In this document: positions 34,242 through 44,431 of the stretch, in pieces
How the letters are laid out: each line of letters begins with the position of its first letter
Numbering within the stretch: the stretch's first letter is position 1
From: Mucor racemosus
Lineage: Eukaryota; Mucoromycota; Mucoromycetes; Mucorales; Mucoraceae
NCBI GenBank assembly: GCA_027405735.1
Contig: JAPEHQ010000009.1
Span: 1,488,001 to 1,552,000, forward strand
Direction: 5' to 3'
DNA: 64,000 nt
Program-made: the position numbers and the translations under genes
Notes under the pieces: generated by a model
The model's database searches: none
Told to the model about the DNA's origin: nothing
Seen by the model: the letters and a program-made list of their open reading frames with translations, nothing else

Positions 34242-36369
34242 TTACTATAAATAAATGATGTTATTTAAGTACATTTACGTACATTAATTAATAATGTTTA
34301 CATGGAGTTTTTACGTTATTTAACATATTTTAACATATTTTATTATATTTCATCGGATTTTATTATATTTTATTATTATTTTTCTCATGGTGTAGTACGC
34401 TTAAGAAATAGCACAGTATCTACTGGCTTTTGTAATATTTTTACGCATAGCACAGAATAAAGTATCGATGAAGTTGATATTTGAAATGCTTCTAGAAACT
34501 ATTCATACCTATGTTCATGTAGGGGAGCAGCTTACTTGAATCAGTGTTTATAGAAATCGCATTTTTGATTGGTTTCAATAAAATGTGCATCAAGCTATAG
34601 ATACACTTTGGTAATAATTTTCTTTATGCACAGTAAGTTGTGGAAGAAGCTGCCTTTAGAGACCATTATATGTCAAATATGTGTACCTAATTTCATGTAA
34701 AATGGGAGATTACTAGGATTAAAATTTACCGAGATAGGATTTCGTTGTCAAATAGGTTTCAGATGGCTTTTAAATAACTTCAATTTTTTCGCCCAGCTTT
34801 GAGTCAAATTCCTTCAAATTTTCAAAGGTGTAACTTGTCTTTCTGGGCCATTAGAGTGTGTTCCAAAACGAAGCGATTAATACCAAAATATGAGTGTATT
34901 GGCCCAACATTGACCTAAAATTGACCTAAAAGATTGATTGTAAAATTTGAAACCAGGAATTAAAGTATTGGTTTTTTATATTTACAAGATGTCTCCATCT
35001 GAAAGATACTCCTCCGTTGTTTTTGTTTCAACAGAAAATATCAATTTTTCATCGAGATAATCAAAATAAAAATTTAATATACAGCTTACAGCCTATGCTG
35101 ACGGAGGTCAAAATTTGGTTTGCCAAGCTTATTGAAAAATGATTCAAAAAAAAAGTTTGTTTGATATCTTATAAACTGTAAAGTAAATTGAGCTAGCGTA
35201 CTAAATGTTTTTTGTATAGTTTGGACTTCTGTATCCAGCTAAACAAAAGTCAAAAAAATGTTTCATATTAAAATTTGCGTAAAGTGCGATTGAAATTTCA
35301 GAGGTTTTTTGAAGATTTGCATCATCTTTTATAGTTATGTTTCAAATATAAGTAATGGAAATGATGCGTAACAAAATTTGCTATCGACAGAGCTATTGTT
35401 GAACCTTCTAGCTGCATTTGTCGTAGAGAAATCAAGATTCTTGTCGATTATTTTTTCAAATTCAGAATTTGGGATAAGGGTATACAAGGGAAAAGTTGAA
35501 GCCAGAAACGAGGATATCTCTTTGTGCACATTTTTGAGGATATCTCCATGAAAAATCAATATTTTGAGAAAAACTAAATTAGGTCCGAGAGAGCTCAATG
35601 AGACTGATGCATAAATATAAACAAAATGCAGCTCAATTTAACAGATATTTTGAAATATATTACAAAAATGCCAAAAAAATAAAAAAAAATAGAAATGCTC
35701 AGAATTTTTTTATACTGAAATATATTATAGAGAACTTTAAAACAAATAAGTTTTGTTATTAAAAAGTGCTAGTTTAACTTAATTTTTCGTAGAGATATGA
35801 AGGGTCGAAGTTTTTAATTTTTAGCAGTAAAATTCGTGTAAAAATCTGAAATATCAGCATTAAAAAAGTTATATCAACTGCAGAAAATAGGGTATTTTTG
35901 GATACTTGTTTTTGAATTAAAGTTGAGTATCTCAGGTATATGTTCATATACTTTGATTTGGTTATTTAATGGAAAAAGGATTGAACAGGGATGATAAGTG
36001 GAACGTATACTTTCAGAAAAAAGTAGTAAATTTCACTTGTTTTCGAGTTGTTCATGCGATTTGAACTAATCTCAAGAATAGGTAGTATAATGTGTTCAAA
36101 TAATGTAAGTAAATTTTGCAGTGTCTACAAATATTGAGGTGTATAGGCTTTAAAGTATCTATTTGACGCTTCTAACATAGTAAAAATAAATATCACAGTT
36201 GACAATAATTGATTCAGCTTTCAGAAATACAGCAGCATGCCTGGAATCAAATTTGCAGGATTGATTGGACAAATACTTAACATAAACTAGCCGAGCACTT
36301 GATTTATAAAGCATCCCTTATTTTCTTTTCCTTCTAAGTAATTACTTTTTCTAAAACTATTCCGTTAGA
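34242..36369. other. Gene-poor region dominated by a dispersed repeat
   Basis: It holds copy A of the 1.6-kb dispersed repeat (about 34490-36095). The last 250 bp act as upstream region of the broken gene at 36370 and contain a TATA-like TTTATAAAG near 36302. Confidence 0.5.
34490..36095. repeat. Dispersed 1.6-kb repeat, copy A
   Basis: It parallels 47680-49320 in the same orientation from start to end. Shared blocks include ATTCATACCTAT, CGTAGAGAAA and TTTTTGAGGATATCTCCA. Identity is clearly below that of the 1.4-kb repeat, so it is older. A - strand frame in both copies encodes a similar peptide (SSLGPNL.F.KILIF.GDILKN), but no family is known to me. Confidence 0.75.
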
Positions 36370-37706
36370 ATGTTTGGTAAAAAGCGTATTAAAACTAAAG
36401 CACCCAAAAATAAACAAGATGATAGGAGTAGTCGTACGGAGGGTGGTGTAGATATAGGTAAATCTAGTTCATCATCTACCTGTACAGAAGTTCGTGCAGC
36501 TGTCAGCCTTCCTTTTCAAGTAACTGTGGCTAATAAAGTAAGTAGTATTATAAAGTTTCTTGAAAAGTTAAAAGCTAGTAATAAGGAGAAAAATGACTAC
36601 AAGCATCCAGTCATCGTTGGTTCTCGTGCTGCTGTATTCTGGTTTCCCTCTTTACATGCCTGTTCTTATTGGGATATTGTAGCTACTCCTCAAAAATCAA
36701 ATGCTTTTATCAAAAATGAACAAACAAATAGCTATATTGAAATAAAACTTATCAAGCTTTCACTAGGTATCAATGCTATCAGAAGAGAGCTAAAGCCAGC
36801 TGATATCAAGGAGAAGTTGGCAACAATACTCAAAGATCTGTACAAAATATCCGGTGAAAACAAGAATTCTCTCATGGAATTTGAAATAAAAATTACTACA
36901 GTCGAAGAAACTCATAGCGAACTCTCATCTGCTAGACAACTTTTGAAAATGAGTAATAACAATGCAACAGATGATGCCTCTTATATTAACTTTTCTCTCG
37001 ATGCAGACAAAGGTCGAAAATGCATCTTTGCCTCTATCGAATTATTGGAAGCACTCAAATCATCTCATATTTATTGGCCTGCTTACTTTCCAAAACATAT
37101 TGCTGATCTTCATAGTCTTCGTAATTTAATGACACCTTCTTCTTCAAATTCGATAGAAAACTATGGACCATTGACTCTAGCATCCTTGGTCAACCTCCAC
37201 TTTCAGTATCTTTTGTAAATAAATATTTTAAGAATGGCTCTGTTAGTATTGCTGGAGTTTACTTCCATGCTACTTTATTTGTCCAGCCATTAACTGCAGA
37301 TGCTGATATTAAATATATTAGTGCTTTGAAATGTGCAAGGTATAGTGGTGTAAAGAATTTACCTTATAAAAGTTTCCATAAAGCAGCTACTGGCGTATCC
37401 GCTTCCAATTAAGATGGTTATTGGGAGGAGGATGGTAGTGGCATCTGTTCTAGAGATCATTTTATCACACAGCCATTAAAGGAAGAGGTCGAGATGATTG
37501 GTTTAGAAGGATCAACTGAAGACTTGCTTATGGCGTATCTTGTGGCAATTGTTCAACCTAAACTTTTATTAAATGGTGAAATATCCCTCCGTAACAAGAT
37601 CAATGAATATAAAAGTAAAGTTGTAATCCCTGTTTCTCCTGATAATCATCTCTGGCACAATTATTGGAAGTATAACAAATTCATCGAATATCTTAGTATA
37701 GCTTAA
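36370..37706 (+). pseudogene. Broken gene, possibly nucleotidyltransferase-like family
   Basis: An open frame of 282 aa (36370-37218) is followed in another frame by matching protein-like sequence to 37706. A single-base indel near 37185 causes the shift, and an in-frame TAA at 37410-37412 is a second lesion. The N-terminus is basic and Ser-rich. The core has VGSRAAVFWFPS...YWDIVAT, a Gly-Ser-x-Ala then W-D arrangement that reminds me of nucleotidyltransferase-like proteins found in scattered fungi and large DNA viruses; this is from memory and weak. The C-terminal part (SPDNHLWHNYWKYN) keeps good composition, so inactivation is recent. Alternatively, a programmed shift or a sequence error could explain the first lesion. 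Confidence 0.55.
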
Positions 37707-38201
37707 ATACATATGTATATATCAATTATAGCCAATTAATAATAAACAATACCAATGAAATGTGTAATTTCATCCTTACTTTTTTACAATAAATAAAAAA
37801 TAATACATCAAGCACAAACACGCACCATCATATCAATAAAAGCCATATACTCTATAATTCATTTTGTGATACCTATATTATGGCCTTTTCAAGAGCTTAG
37901 AATTTAGGCTATATAGAACATGATTTAAATTTCGTCCACGCAACGACACCGTCAAAGGATTTTTTACAGTTATATAAACTATAAGAAAGAAAAACTAATA
38001 CCAAAATTCTACCTTTGAAATGTTGATTATCGATATCATTTTTTATTTCCAATAATAATAAAAAAAAACTAATGAAATATTGACAAAAAATTAACGTTTA
38101 GGTAAAATACTATATGCAAGATCAAAATGCATCATTGGATGAGACATCGGGTAAAGTATGTCAAATTTTATTTGTAATGAATAAACAGAAGATACACCAA
38201 A
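37707..38201. other. Convergent intergenic region
   Basis: AT-rich spacer between the broken gene and the first secreted-protein gene. AATAAA-like motifs near 37737 and 37788 may serve as poly(A) signals. Nothing else was seen. Confidence 0.5.
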
Positions 38202-38612
38202 CTAATTACCAACTTCTTCCTCTTCATTCTCATCAGCCTCTTCACCTTCATGCTCTTCCTGTTCAGGATCATAAGGTCTGACCTTCTTTTTTGGAGTGGT
38301 AGTAACTGGAGCGGTAGTAGCTACACCCTCTTTTTGGCCTTGAATAGGTGCAGTATCAACTAGTGCACCAGTAGCGGGTGGAGCAGCAGCAACTGGATTA
38401 GCAATGGCAGGAGACTTGGTATGCTTAACTTTTGGAGGATCAGGTGTATAATATCTATCACCGCCATAATATATACCCTCAGAGTCAGTGTATCTTTTAC
38501 TTAATCTTGCTAATTCCCTCTTTCTGATTGTTTTCTTTACGTCAACAGATGCAACCAACAAGGCGTAAACCAAAATCAAGGTAAATATCAAGCTAAATGT
38601 GGCAGATTTCAT
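38202..38612 (-). CDS. Small secreted protein with dibasic sites and acidic tail (family member 1)
   Basis: Single exon, 136 aa. Residues 1 to about 22 form a signal peptide (MKSATF then a Leu/Ile/Val/Ala core). A basic segment follows with KR at RKRE and LSKR, possible kexin cleavage sites. The middle is Ala/Pro/Thr-rich, and the tail is Glu-rich (EEHEGEEADENEEEE). A TATA-like GTATATATACG lies about 55 bp upstream (38669-38679). It is the first of five - strand genes with the same layout up to 53.1 kb. Function is unknown; extracellular or cell-wall localisation is inference from the signal peptide. Confidence 0.75.
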   Translation of the reverse strand: MKSATFSLIFTLILVYALLVASVDVKKTIRKRELARLSKRYTDSEGIYYGGDRYYTPDPPKVKHTKSPAIANPVAAAPPATGALVDTAPIQGQKEGVATTAPVTTTPKKKVRPYDPEQEEHEGEEADENEEEEVGN

Positions 38613-39289
38613 TATTATTAAAATTGTTATTGTAATATAAAACTACTTATTCGATCAATAACCGTGGTATATATACGCATTTGAAAATTTAAATTTGTTT
38701 ACATGTAGCTTAGCATGGCATTCATATACATAAGACCTGTGGTTGTGCTTAATGTAGTATATACAAGATTTGACAATGAAAATCTTTGATTCTCGGTACA
38801 TACCTTCGGTAAAACCTGCATTGCATGAAAATGACCTCTTTGTTTGTGCCTATATGTTTATGTTTACATGAGTATATTTTACAAATGCACAGAACAATAG
38901 TCTTAAAGATCAGTTTTATTTAGCACGTTGTTATACTGGCACTTAATATTGGTGCCCTTTGTTTTTTTAAAAAAGTTTAAACTATTTCAAAAAAAAAAAA
39001 AAAAACGCTGCTTTATTTAAATATAATCACACATAGTAATTGCTTGAATGTTTTAGAATGAACAACGAAGTCGATAGAATACAATATATTCGATGTACAT
39101 GTGAATCCGAAGAACATGAATAAATGCAGCACTCATTCTTCTTGTACATTAAATCGAGCTCAATAAAGAAAAAATAACAATGGTCAGCATATGCTAAATG
39201 CTTTAAATAGTATAATTTGTTTATTAAAGTTATATATAAATGTATATAACTCAAGTGATAATTCACTTGTACAAGCATTACATGCTTGT
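38613..39289. other. Intergenic region between secreted-protein genes 1 and 2
   Basis: It contains the promoter side of gene 1 and the 3' side of gene 2. Includes a poly(A) run at 38990-39004. No gene was recognised. Confidence 0.5.
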
Positions 39290-39772
39290 CTAACGACGAC
39301 GACGACGAGTTACTAAATCATCTGCGTCAAATTCTTCTTCATCTTCTTCATCTTCGTCCTCCTCCTCTTCATCTTCTTCTTCCTCATCATCGTCGTCGTC
39401 TTTTTTAGCCGGAGCAGCTACAGGATATGGAATATATTGAATATTTGATGAAGGAGAACCTTGAGCTACATTATTTGCCACTGGACGATATGAAGCTGGA
39501 ACTACCTGAGGATAATTAGCTGGAACTGCTTGTGGATAGCTTGCAGGAATCGCTTGTGGATAATTGGCATATTGTTGATTTGGTACTGGTTGTGGTGGAA
39601 TAGACGCAGGAAGGGTATTTATTACATTTCCAGCTATTTGATTACCAACAACTGTATCTAATACGCCTTTGCTTTCTCCTCCAAGAGTGTCTTCAAAGAT
39701 ATCAGATATATCTGCAAAAGCGGTAATAGCCATTGTGGCAAGCATACCAATAGATAAAAGTGTACAACGCAT
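39290..39772 (-). CDS. Small secreted protein with acidic, RRRRR-ending tail (family member 2)
   Basis: Single exon, 160 aa. Signal peptide at residues 1-20 (MRCTLLSIGMLATMAITAFA). A short repeat follows, with four versions of (Y/S)YPQ(A/V)(I/V)PA. The C-terminal 45 residues are almost all Asp/Glu, then FDADDLVTRRRRR. The last 12 residues before the stop are shared with family member 3 at 41126, showing common ancestry. Function is unknown. The Pro/Tyr repeats and acidic tail would fit an extracellular matrix or metal/calcium-binding role, but this is speculation. Confidence 0.8.
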   Translation of the reverse strand: MRCTLLSIGMLATMAITAFADISDIFEDTLGGESKGVLDTVVGNQIAGNVINTLPASIPPQPVPNQQYANYPQAIPASYPQAVPANYPQVVPASYRPVANNVAQGSPSSNIQYIPYPVAAPAKKDDDDDEEEEDEEEEDEDEEDEEEFDADDLVTRRRRR

Positions 39773-41125
39773 TTTACTTATTATAATTACAAAAAGAAAT
39801 GTATTGAAATATCATAAAAAATCTTTCCTTTTATCTCATGTACTGTGTTGGGTAGAAATAGAATATAAGTCTGTATCTTTATCATGAATAACTAATTTAT
39901 TGTTACTGAAAGCTTATAGTTTTGAGTTTAGGCTTTGATCTATGGAAAGATACAAAAAGGAGACAGTTGTTAGTACGTAGGAGAGAAGGGGAATTTTATG
40001 CAGTAGCTTAAAAGGACGTGAGCCAAGAAGAATGACCATTCCTTCAGCAAGTAATTTGGCTTACTAGTCTTTAAAACATCTATAAAAGAGTAAAGAAAAT
40101 TTCTCTATGGCTATTATACACTATTTAAATACACTACAACGATAAAAGTGTTTAGAGTTCTCAATTCTCGAATCCATGGCATTTCCACAATCCATTGTAG
40201 TCTTAATTTTTTTTTTCAAGCTGATAATAGTCTGTGAGGGCTTCAATCTGCAGTAGATTTTATTGAGCTTATCCATGAACAACAATAATGCATGTAAAAT
40301 TACTAACGTCAAAATGTCCCTCTAAGGAACTGCAATAAAATTGGACAAGCTTTGACAAATCACCTGTTCAACAAAATGTTATATTTTACGTAGATTTTCA
40401 TAACAGTACACAAAAATACAAAAACACTAAAGATATATCTTGGAATATACCATCAAATATGCTATTAGCGCATTGTTTCAATATCTATATACGTGATAAT
40501 TTATAATTCATATAATATACTAATATATGCAGTTGATTTCTGCTTTTTGTATTCTACAATTTTTCTTTCAAAAGAATGTTCTTGAAAAACATATATTGAA
40601 ATATAGGAGGTTTGATAATGGATAAAAACAAGTTATCTGTGCATACAAGCAGTGCATTTACTAACAGTATGAATACCATATGTAGGCCATAATAGTATCA
40701 CTTTCTCACAAAACAATTTGAAAGATTCCCCTTAATATTTTTAGCGTACAATTCTTTAATTATATACTCTCCATTTTATGTGAAAAAGAAGGCTCTTCGA
40801 ACAGGGACTCTGGAATAGCTGTTAAACTCAGTAATACTAAAAATACTCTACATTCGCTTTGTATGCTTAGATTTCTTCATATGTTAGTCCAATTTTTATT
40901 AAATAAAAAATGATAGTCTAACTGAAAACCTCTAAACTATGAAATAATTGTTTTTGGTTTTATATTTTCACTTTTATAGCTTTGGAAAAAAATCCTTTAA
41001 AGTTTATATAATGCACAACGTGGGGAACTTTTTAGGTTTAAAATGTATGCAAAGGATTTATTATGATTTTTATAAAATGTACTATACAAAACTTGTATAT
41101 AAACTGAATATTACAAGCAAGGAGT
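39773..41125. other. Intergenic region between secreted-protein genes 2 and 3
   Basis: 1.35 kb of AT-rich sequence. Short frames (for example 40121-40312, - strand) carry no motif. No gene was recognised. Confidence 0.5.
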
Positions 41126-41800
41126 TTAACGACGACGACGAGTGACAAGATCATCTGCATCAAAATCTTCCTCATCTTCTTCATCTTCATCTTCTTCCTC
41201 TTCATCATCATCATCATCATCATTATCATTATCATTATCGTCATCTTCTTTTTCTTTTGGAGCTTGTACAAGAGTAGGTAAAGTGAGACTTGGAAGAGTT
41301 GTACTTTGTGAAGGTACTGCTGGCTGTTGAGGTGCATAATTCTGAACTGCAGGTTGCTGAGGTGCGTAATTTTGAGCTGCAGGTACTTGAGGTGTGGTAC
41401 TTTGCGCAACTGGTTGAGGTGTATAATAATTTTGAGCAAGTGGAGCAGCAGCAACAGCAGCAGCAGCAGGTACAGAAGCAGGATATGATACGGCCTGTGG
41501 AATTGGACGAGCAGGAACAGGTGCAGGAGCTGGTTGAGCTGATGTGATTGATGGAAGAACAATATCAGGCAATAATGACCCATTACGACGTTGGAGGTTA
41601 GCACGAGTAACAGCCCTGCTGCGAGAAGTAAAAGACCTTCTTTCTGATCTGCTGATAAGGCCACTATTACCTTTAACTTCAACAATGTGACCTACAGAAG
41701 AACCTTCTGATTGCTTTACAGCATTTTCTAAAGATGCTTCAGCAGAATAGCTAGTCACAGCTGTCATAAAGATGGCAAGAGAAATAATAGTAAAGCGCAT
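41126..41800 (-). CDS. Small secreted protein with acidic, RRRR-ending tail (family member 3)
   Basis: Single exon, 224 aa from the ATG at 41800. An earlier in-frame ATG at 41875 would put 25 residues before the signal peptide and is rejected. Signal peptide MRFTIISLAIFMTAVTSYSA. An Arg-rich segment has several dibasic sites (SERRSF, NLQRRN). Then come Pro/Ala-rich sequence with tandem NYAPQQPAVQ repeats, an Asp/Asn run, an Asp/Glu run, and the ending FDADDLVTRRRR shared with member 2. The genes are 1.35 kb apart on the same strand, fitting local duplication. The acidic run is encoded by expandable GAT/GAA/GAC codons, so length probably varies between strains. Confidence 0.8.
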   Translation of the reverse strand: MRFTIISLAIFMTAVTSYSAEASLENAVKQSEGSSVGHIVEVKGNSGLISRSERRSFTSRSRAVTRANLQRRNGSLLPDIVLPSITSAQPAPAPVPARPIPQAVSYPASVPAAAAVAAAPLAQNYYTPQPVAQSTTPQVPAAQNYAPQQPAVQNYAPQQPAVPSQSTTLPSLTLPTLVQAPKEKEDDDNDNDNDDDDDDEEEEDEDEEDEEDFDADDLVTRRRR

Positions 41801-44429
41801 TTTGTTAAATTTATGTGCAAATGATTTGAAAGGAGCAATGTTAAAATAGAAAATTGCTCGATTATTTATACTCATAATTCATACTTGAGGATAATAGTCA
41901 AGTTATGCAGTGCTATTGCTAAATTATTCATACGGATAGAGCACGTTAAAACCAGGTTTTACTAATATAAATGAGGGAAATATTAAAAGGAGAGGCTCCA
42001 TCTGCAAAAAAATGCTTTTTTTCTTCATATCATATGGATGTATATAGAGGGAGCATATTTGTCCCTATTTTTCGTAAGTTTGTAATGAAAATTTAACTTT
42101 TCTGTGTCCATCGTATCAATGCCTCTCCTTATTATAAATAGTATTAGATCATTTTCTCTTGGAAATGTCGAAATGACGATATACTTTCCGATTGTTAGTC
42201 AAGAAGTTTGGAATATGTTACTTTATTTGCTTCCCTTGAATTTTAATTACCTAAACATTTTACAAATGTATTACCAAGAACACTAGCATGTTTGTTTTGT
42301 ACAAGTAGCACAAGTTGAATAAATCAGGGTCAAGAATAAAAGGATCTACTGTGCATACATACACTAGCCTAATTAGATTTCTTGTCCTTTTTCTCTTTTG
42401 TGTTTACAACGCTCTTTAATTCTTAAATTACCGGGAAGAGTCTACAATAGTCTTCTTTTCTTTGTACCCCTATATAAATGACACCCCCTTTTGCTATATT
42501 TACTTTTTTGCTCTCAAATATCCATTACCGAGAATTCATCAATTAAAGTTGGAAGCTTTTGAATATATAAAAAGACCGTTTAACAAAGATTAGATACATT
42601 GTTTCTTAAATGGTAACAAGTCTTGCATAAAGTTTATATGTAAAGAGAGCTCTATTTTAGTCAAATATTTATTTTCATTCTTTTGAGTTTAGTTTTTGAG
42701 TAAGGCTCTTTGAAAAAAAGGAGGTTAACTATTATTGCAGACATTACATTTCGTTGACCATCCCATTATTATGCAAATAGTCTTAACGCATTTTTCATTG
42801 TTTGCTATATCACATAGATATCAATGTGTTTTTGAAGGGCTTTCATAAGTTTTGAAAACATGATTTTGCAGTGAAATCAAGTTCAAACAACGCTTCTTGA
42901 TATGATGATCGCCAGCAGATTGACACTACACACATATCTTGGAGCTAAAGATTTGAAAATGTAATAGTTTGATGAAGATTTACAAATAATACATACGAAT
43001 GCGCAAAGGAAAAAATACTTGCAGAATTTACAAATGGTTTTCAACGTACAGTATTATAAATCAAAAATATACCAAACTGTTCGCTAAATATTGAACAAAA
43101 CGTCTTTGAGACTACAGTATATACCGTATAAAATATAGCAAAAATTAGAAAAAATGGGGAAAAAGTCATTCCTAAAGTGTTATACAATCAGTTGGTAAGC
43201 TTTGCTTAAATAAGAATGATCTTGAAATTTAACAGCAAGCCGCATAGATGCCAGCATCTATCAATTAAATGTTTTTTGTAGTCCATCCAGCTATAAATCG
43301 ATTTATTATTTTCAAAAAAAAAAAAGAAACTTTTAAATGCTTCATCATAAATATGATACAGATATCTTTTGCTATTGAGATTTGCCTGTAAGCCAATAAT
43401 CTGCCTTAAAGTCCTGTCTTATCAATAACTTCATTAAAAATTTAAAAAACATCCCCTAGAGAACGCTGTTTTTTTTCACCATTAATTGCTGACCATCTAA
43501 TATTAGCAACTTATTCAAGAAACAAAGGTTATGATTTCCCGTTAATTTTTCTGCTATTTATTTGCTAGTAGTTATTTTTAAATCAATAATCGAAATCCGA
43601 TGTTTTTGCAAGAATAGATATATGATGGAACGCATTGTACTACAATTTTGATTACGCGTAAAGAGGACGTTTGCTTATTAATTTCAGTAATTGTCATTGT
43701 CATACATGTTTATTTTGGCTGCTTTTTCTAATTTTAAATCGTCTGCTGAGCCACAAATCCACTAGGAAAAAGTAGGTGCTTGATTCCTACGATTTACCCA
43801 GAAAATCAATGGGGTCCTAAAATTATAGTACTGGATAGTGTTACAGCTGTAGTATATATTTTAAAGCTTGTAGCCCATTTGAATCAATATTTAGTGATTG
43901 CAAGCATTTCTCAAGCAGAGGAAGAAGGCTTTTTTTTTCAAAAACGTGTACTAAACTCCTTCAAGGACAACTGTGATCTAATTAAATTAGGATATGTTCT
44001 TAATACATCTACTGTGCATTAAGTATAAATTCAAAATTCAATTTCGAATCATTATTTGATTTTATAAATATTTTCAAGAAATATCTGAAATAATTTATAC
44101 AAAATATGTAATGAGTCAAACATTTCAGTTTCATTCATGATGCAAAACCTTGCCTCATTCCTTATATAAATACTACAAAGAAATAATTACATGATCCCTT
44201 GTAGATTTATCTGTCTTGTTACACTCCCTTTACTTTTATTTATTCACTAATAAATATCTAATTTACAAATAAGAACACCAACCTTCATCAACCCAGTGAT
44301 CACCAATTTATAATAACAAAAATAATATCTATTATAAGCATATTATCCACCTTTGTTGTTAGTCCAAAATTACAGGTCATTACAAAATAGTTTAAACAAG
44401 TATGAATTTTCATTTCTCCATTTCTACAG
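41801..44429. other. Gene-poor region
   Basis: Upstream region of family member 3, then 2.5 kb without a recognisable gene. A frame at 43780-44022 has protein-like composition (KIIVLDSVTAVV) but no family could be assigned. The region leads into the transposon at 44432. Confidence 0.45.
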
Positions 44430-44431
44430 TA

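Noticed and set aside
41038..41685. Long Leu-rich and Gln/Ser-rich frames overlapping secreted-protein gene 3
   Set aside because: They are frame-shifted readings of the repetitive, acidic coding sequence; only the signal-peptide frame makes a sensible protein.
43780..44022. Frame with IIVLDSVTAVV and NQYLVIAS, recalling a Walker B strand of RecA-like proteins or a TFIIH p34 segment
   Set aside because: Only 80 aa, no Walker A, wrong spacing for p34, no flanking exons found.
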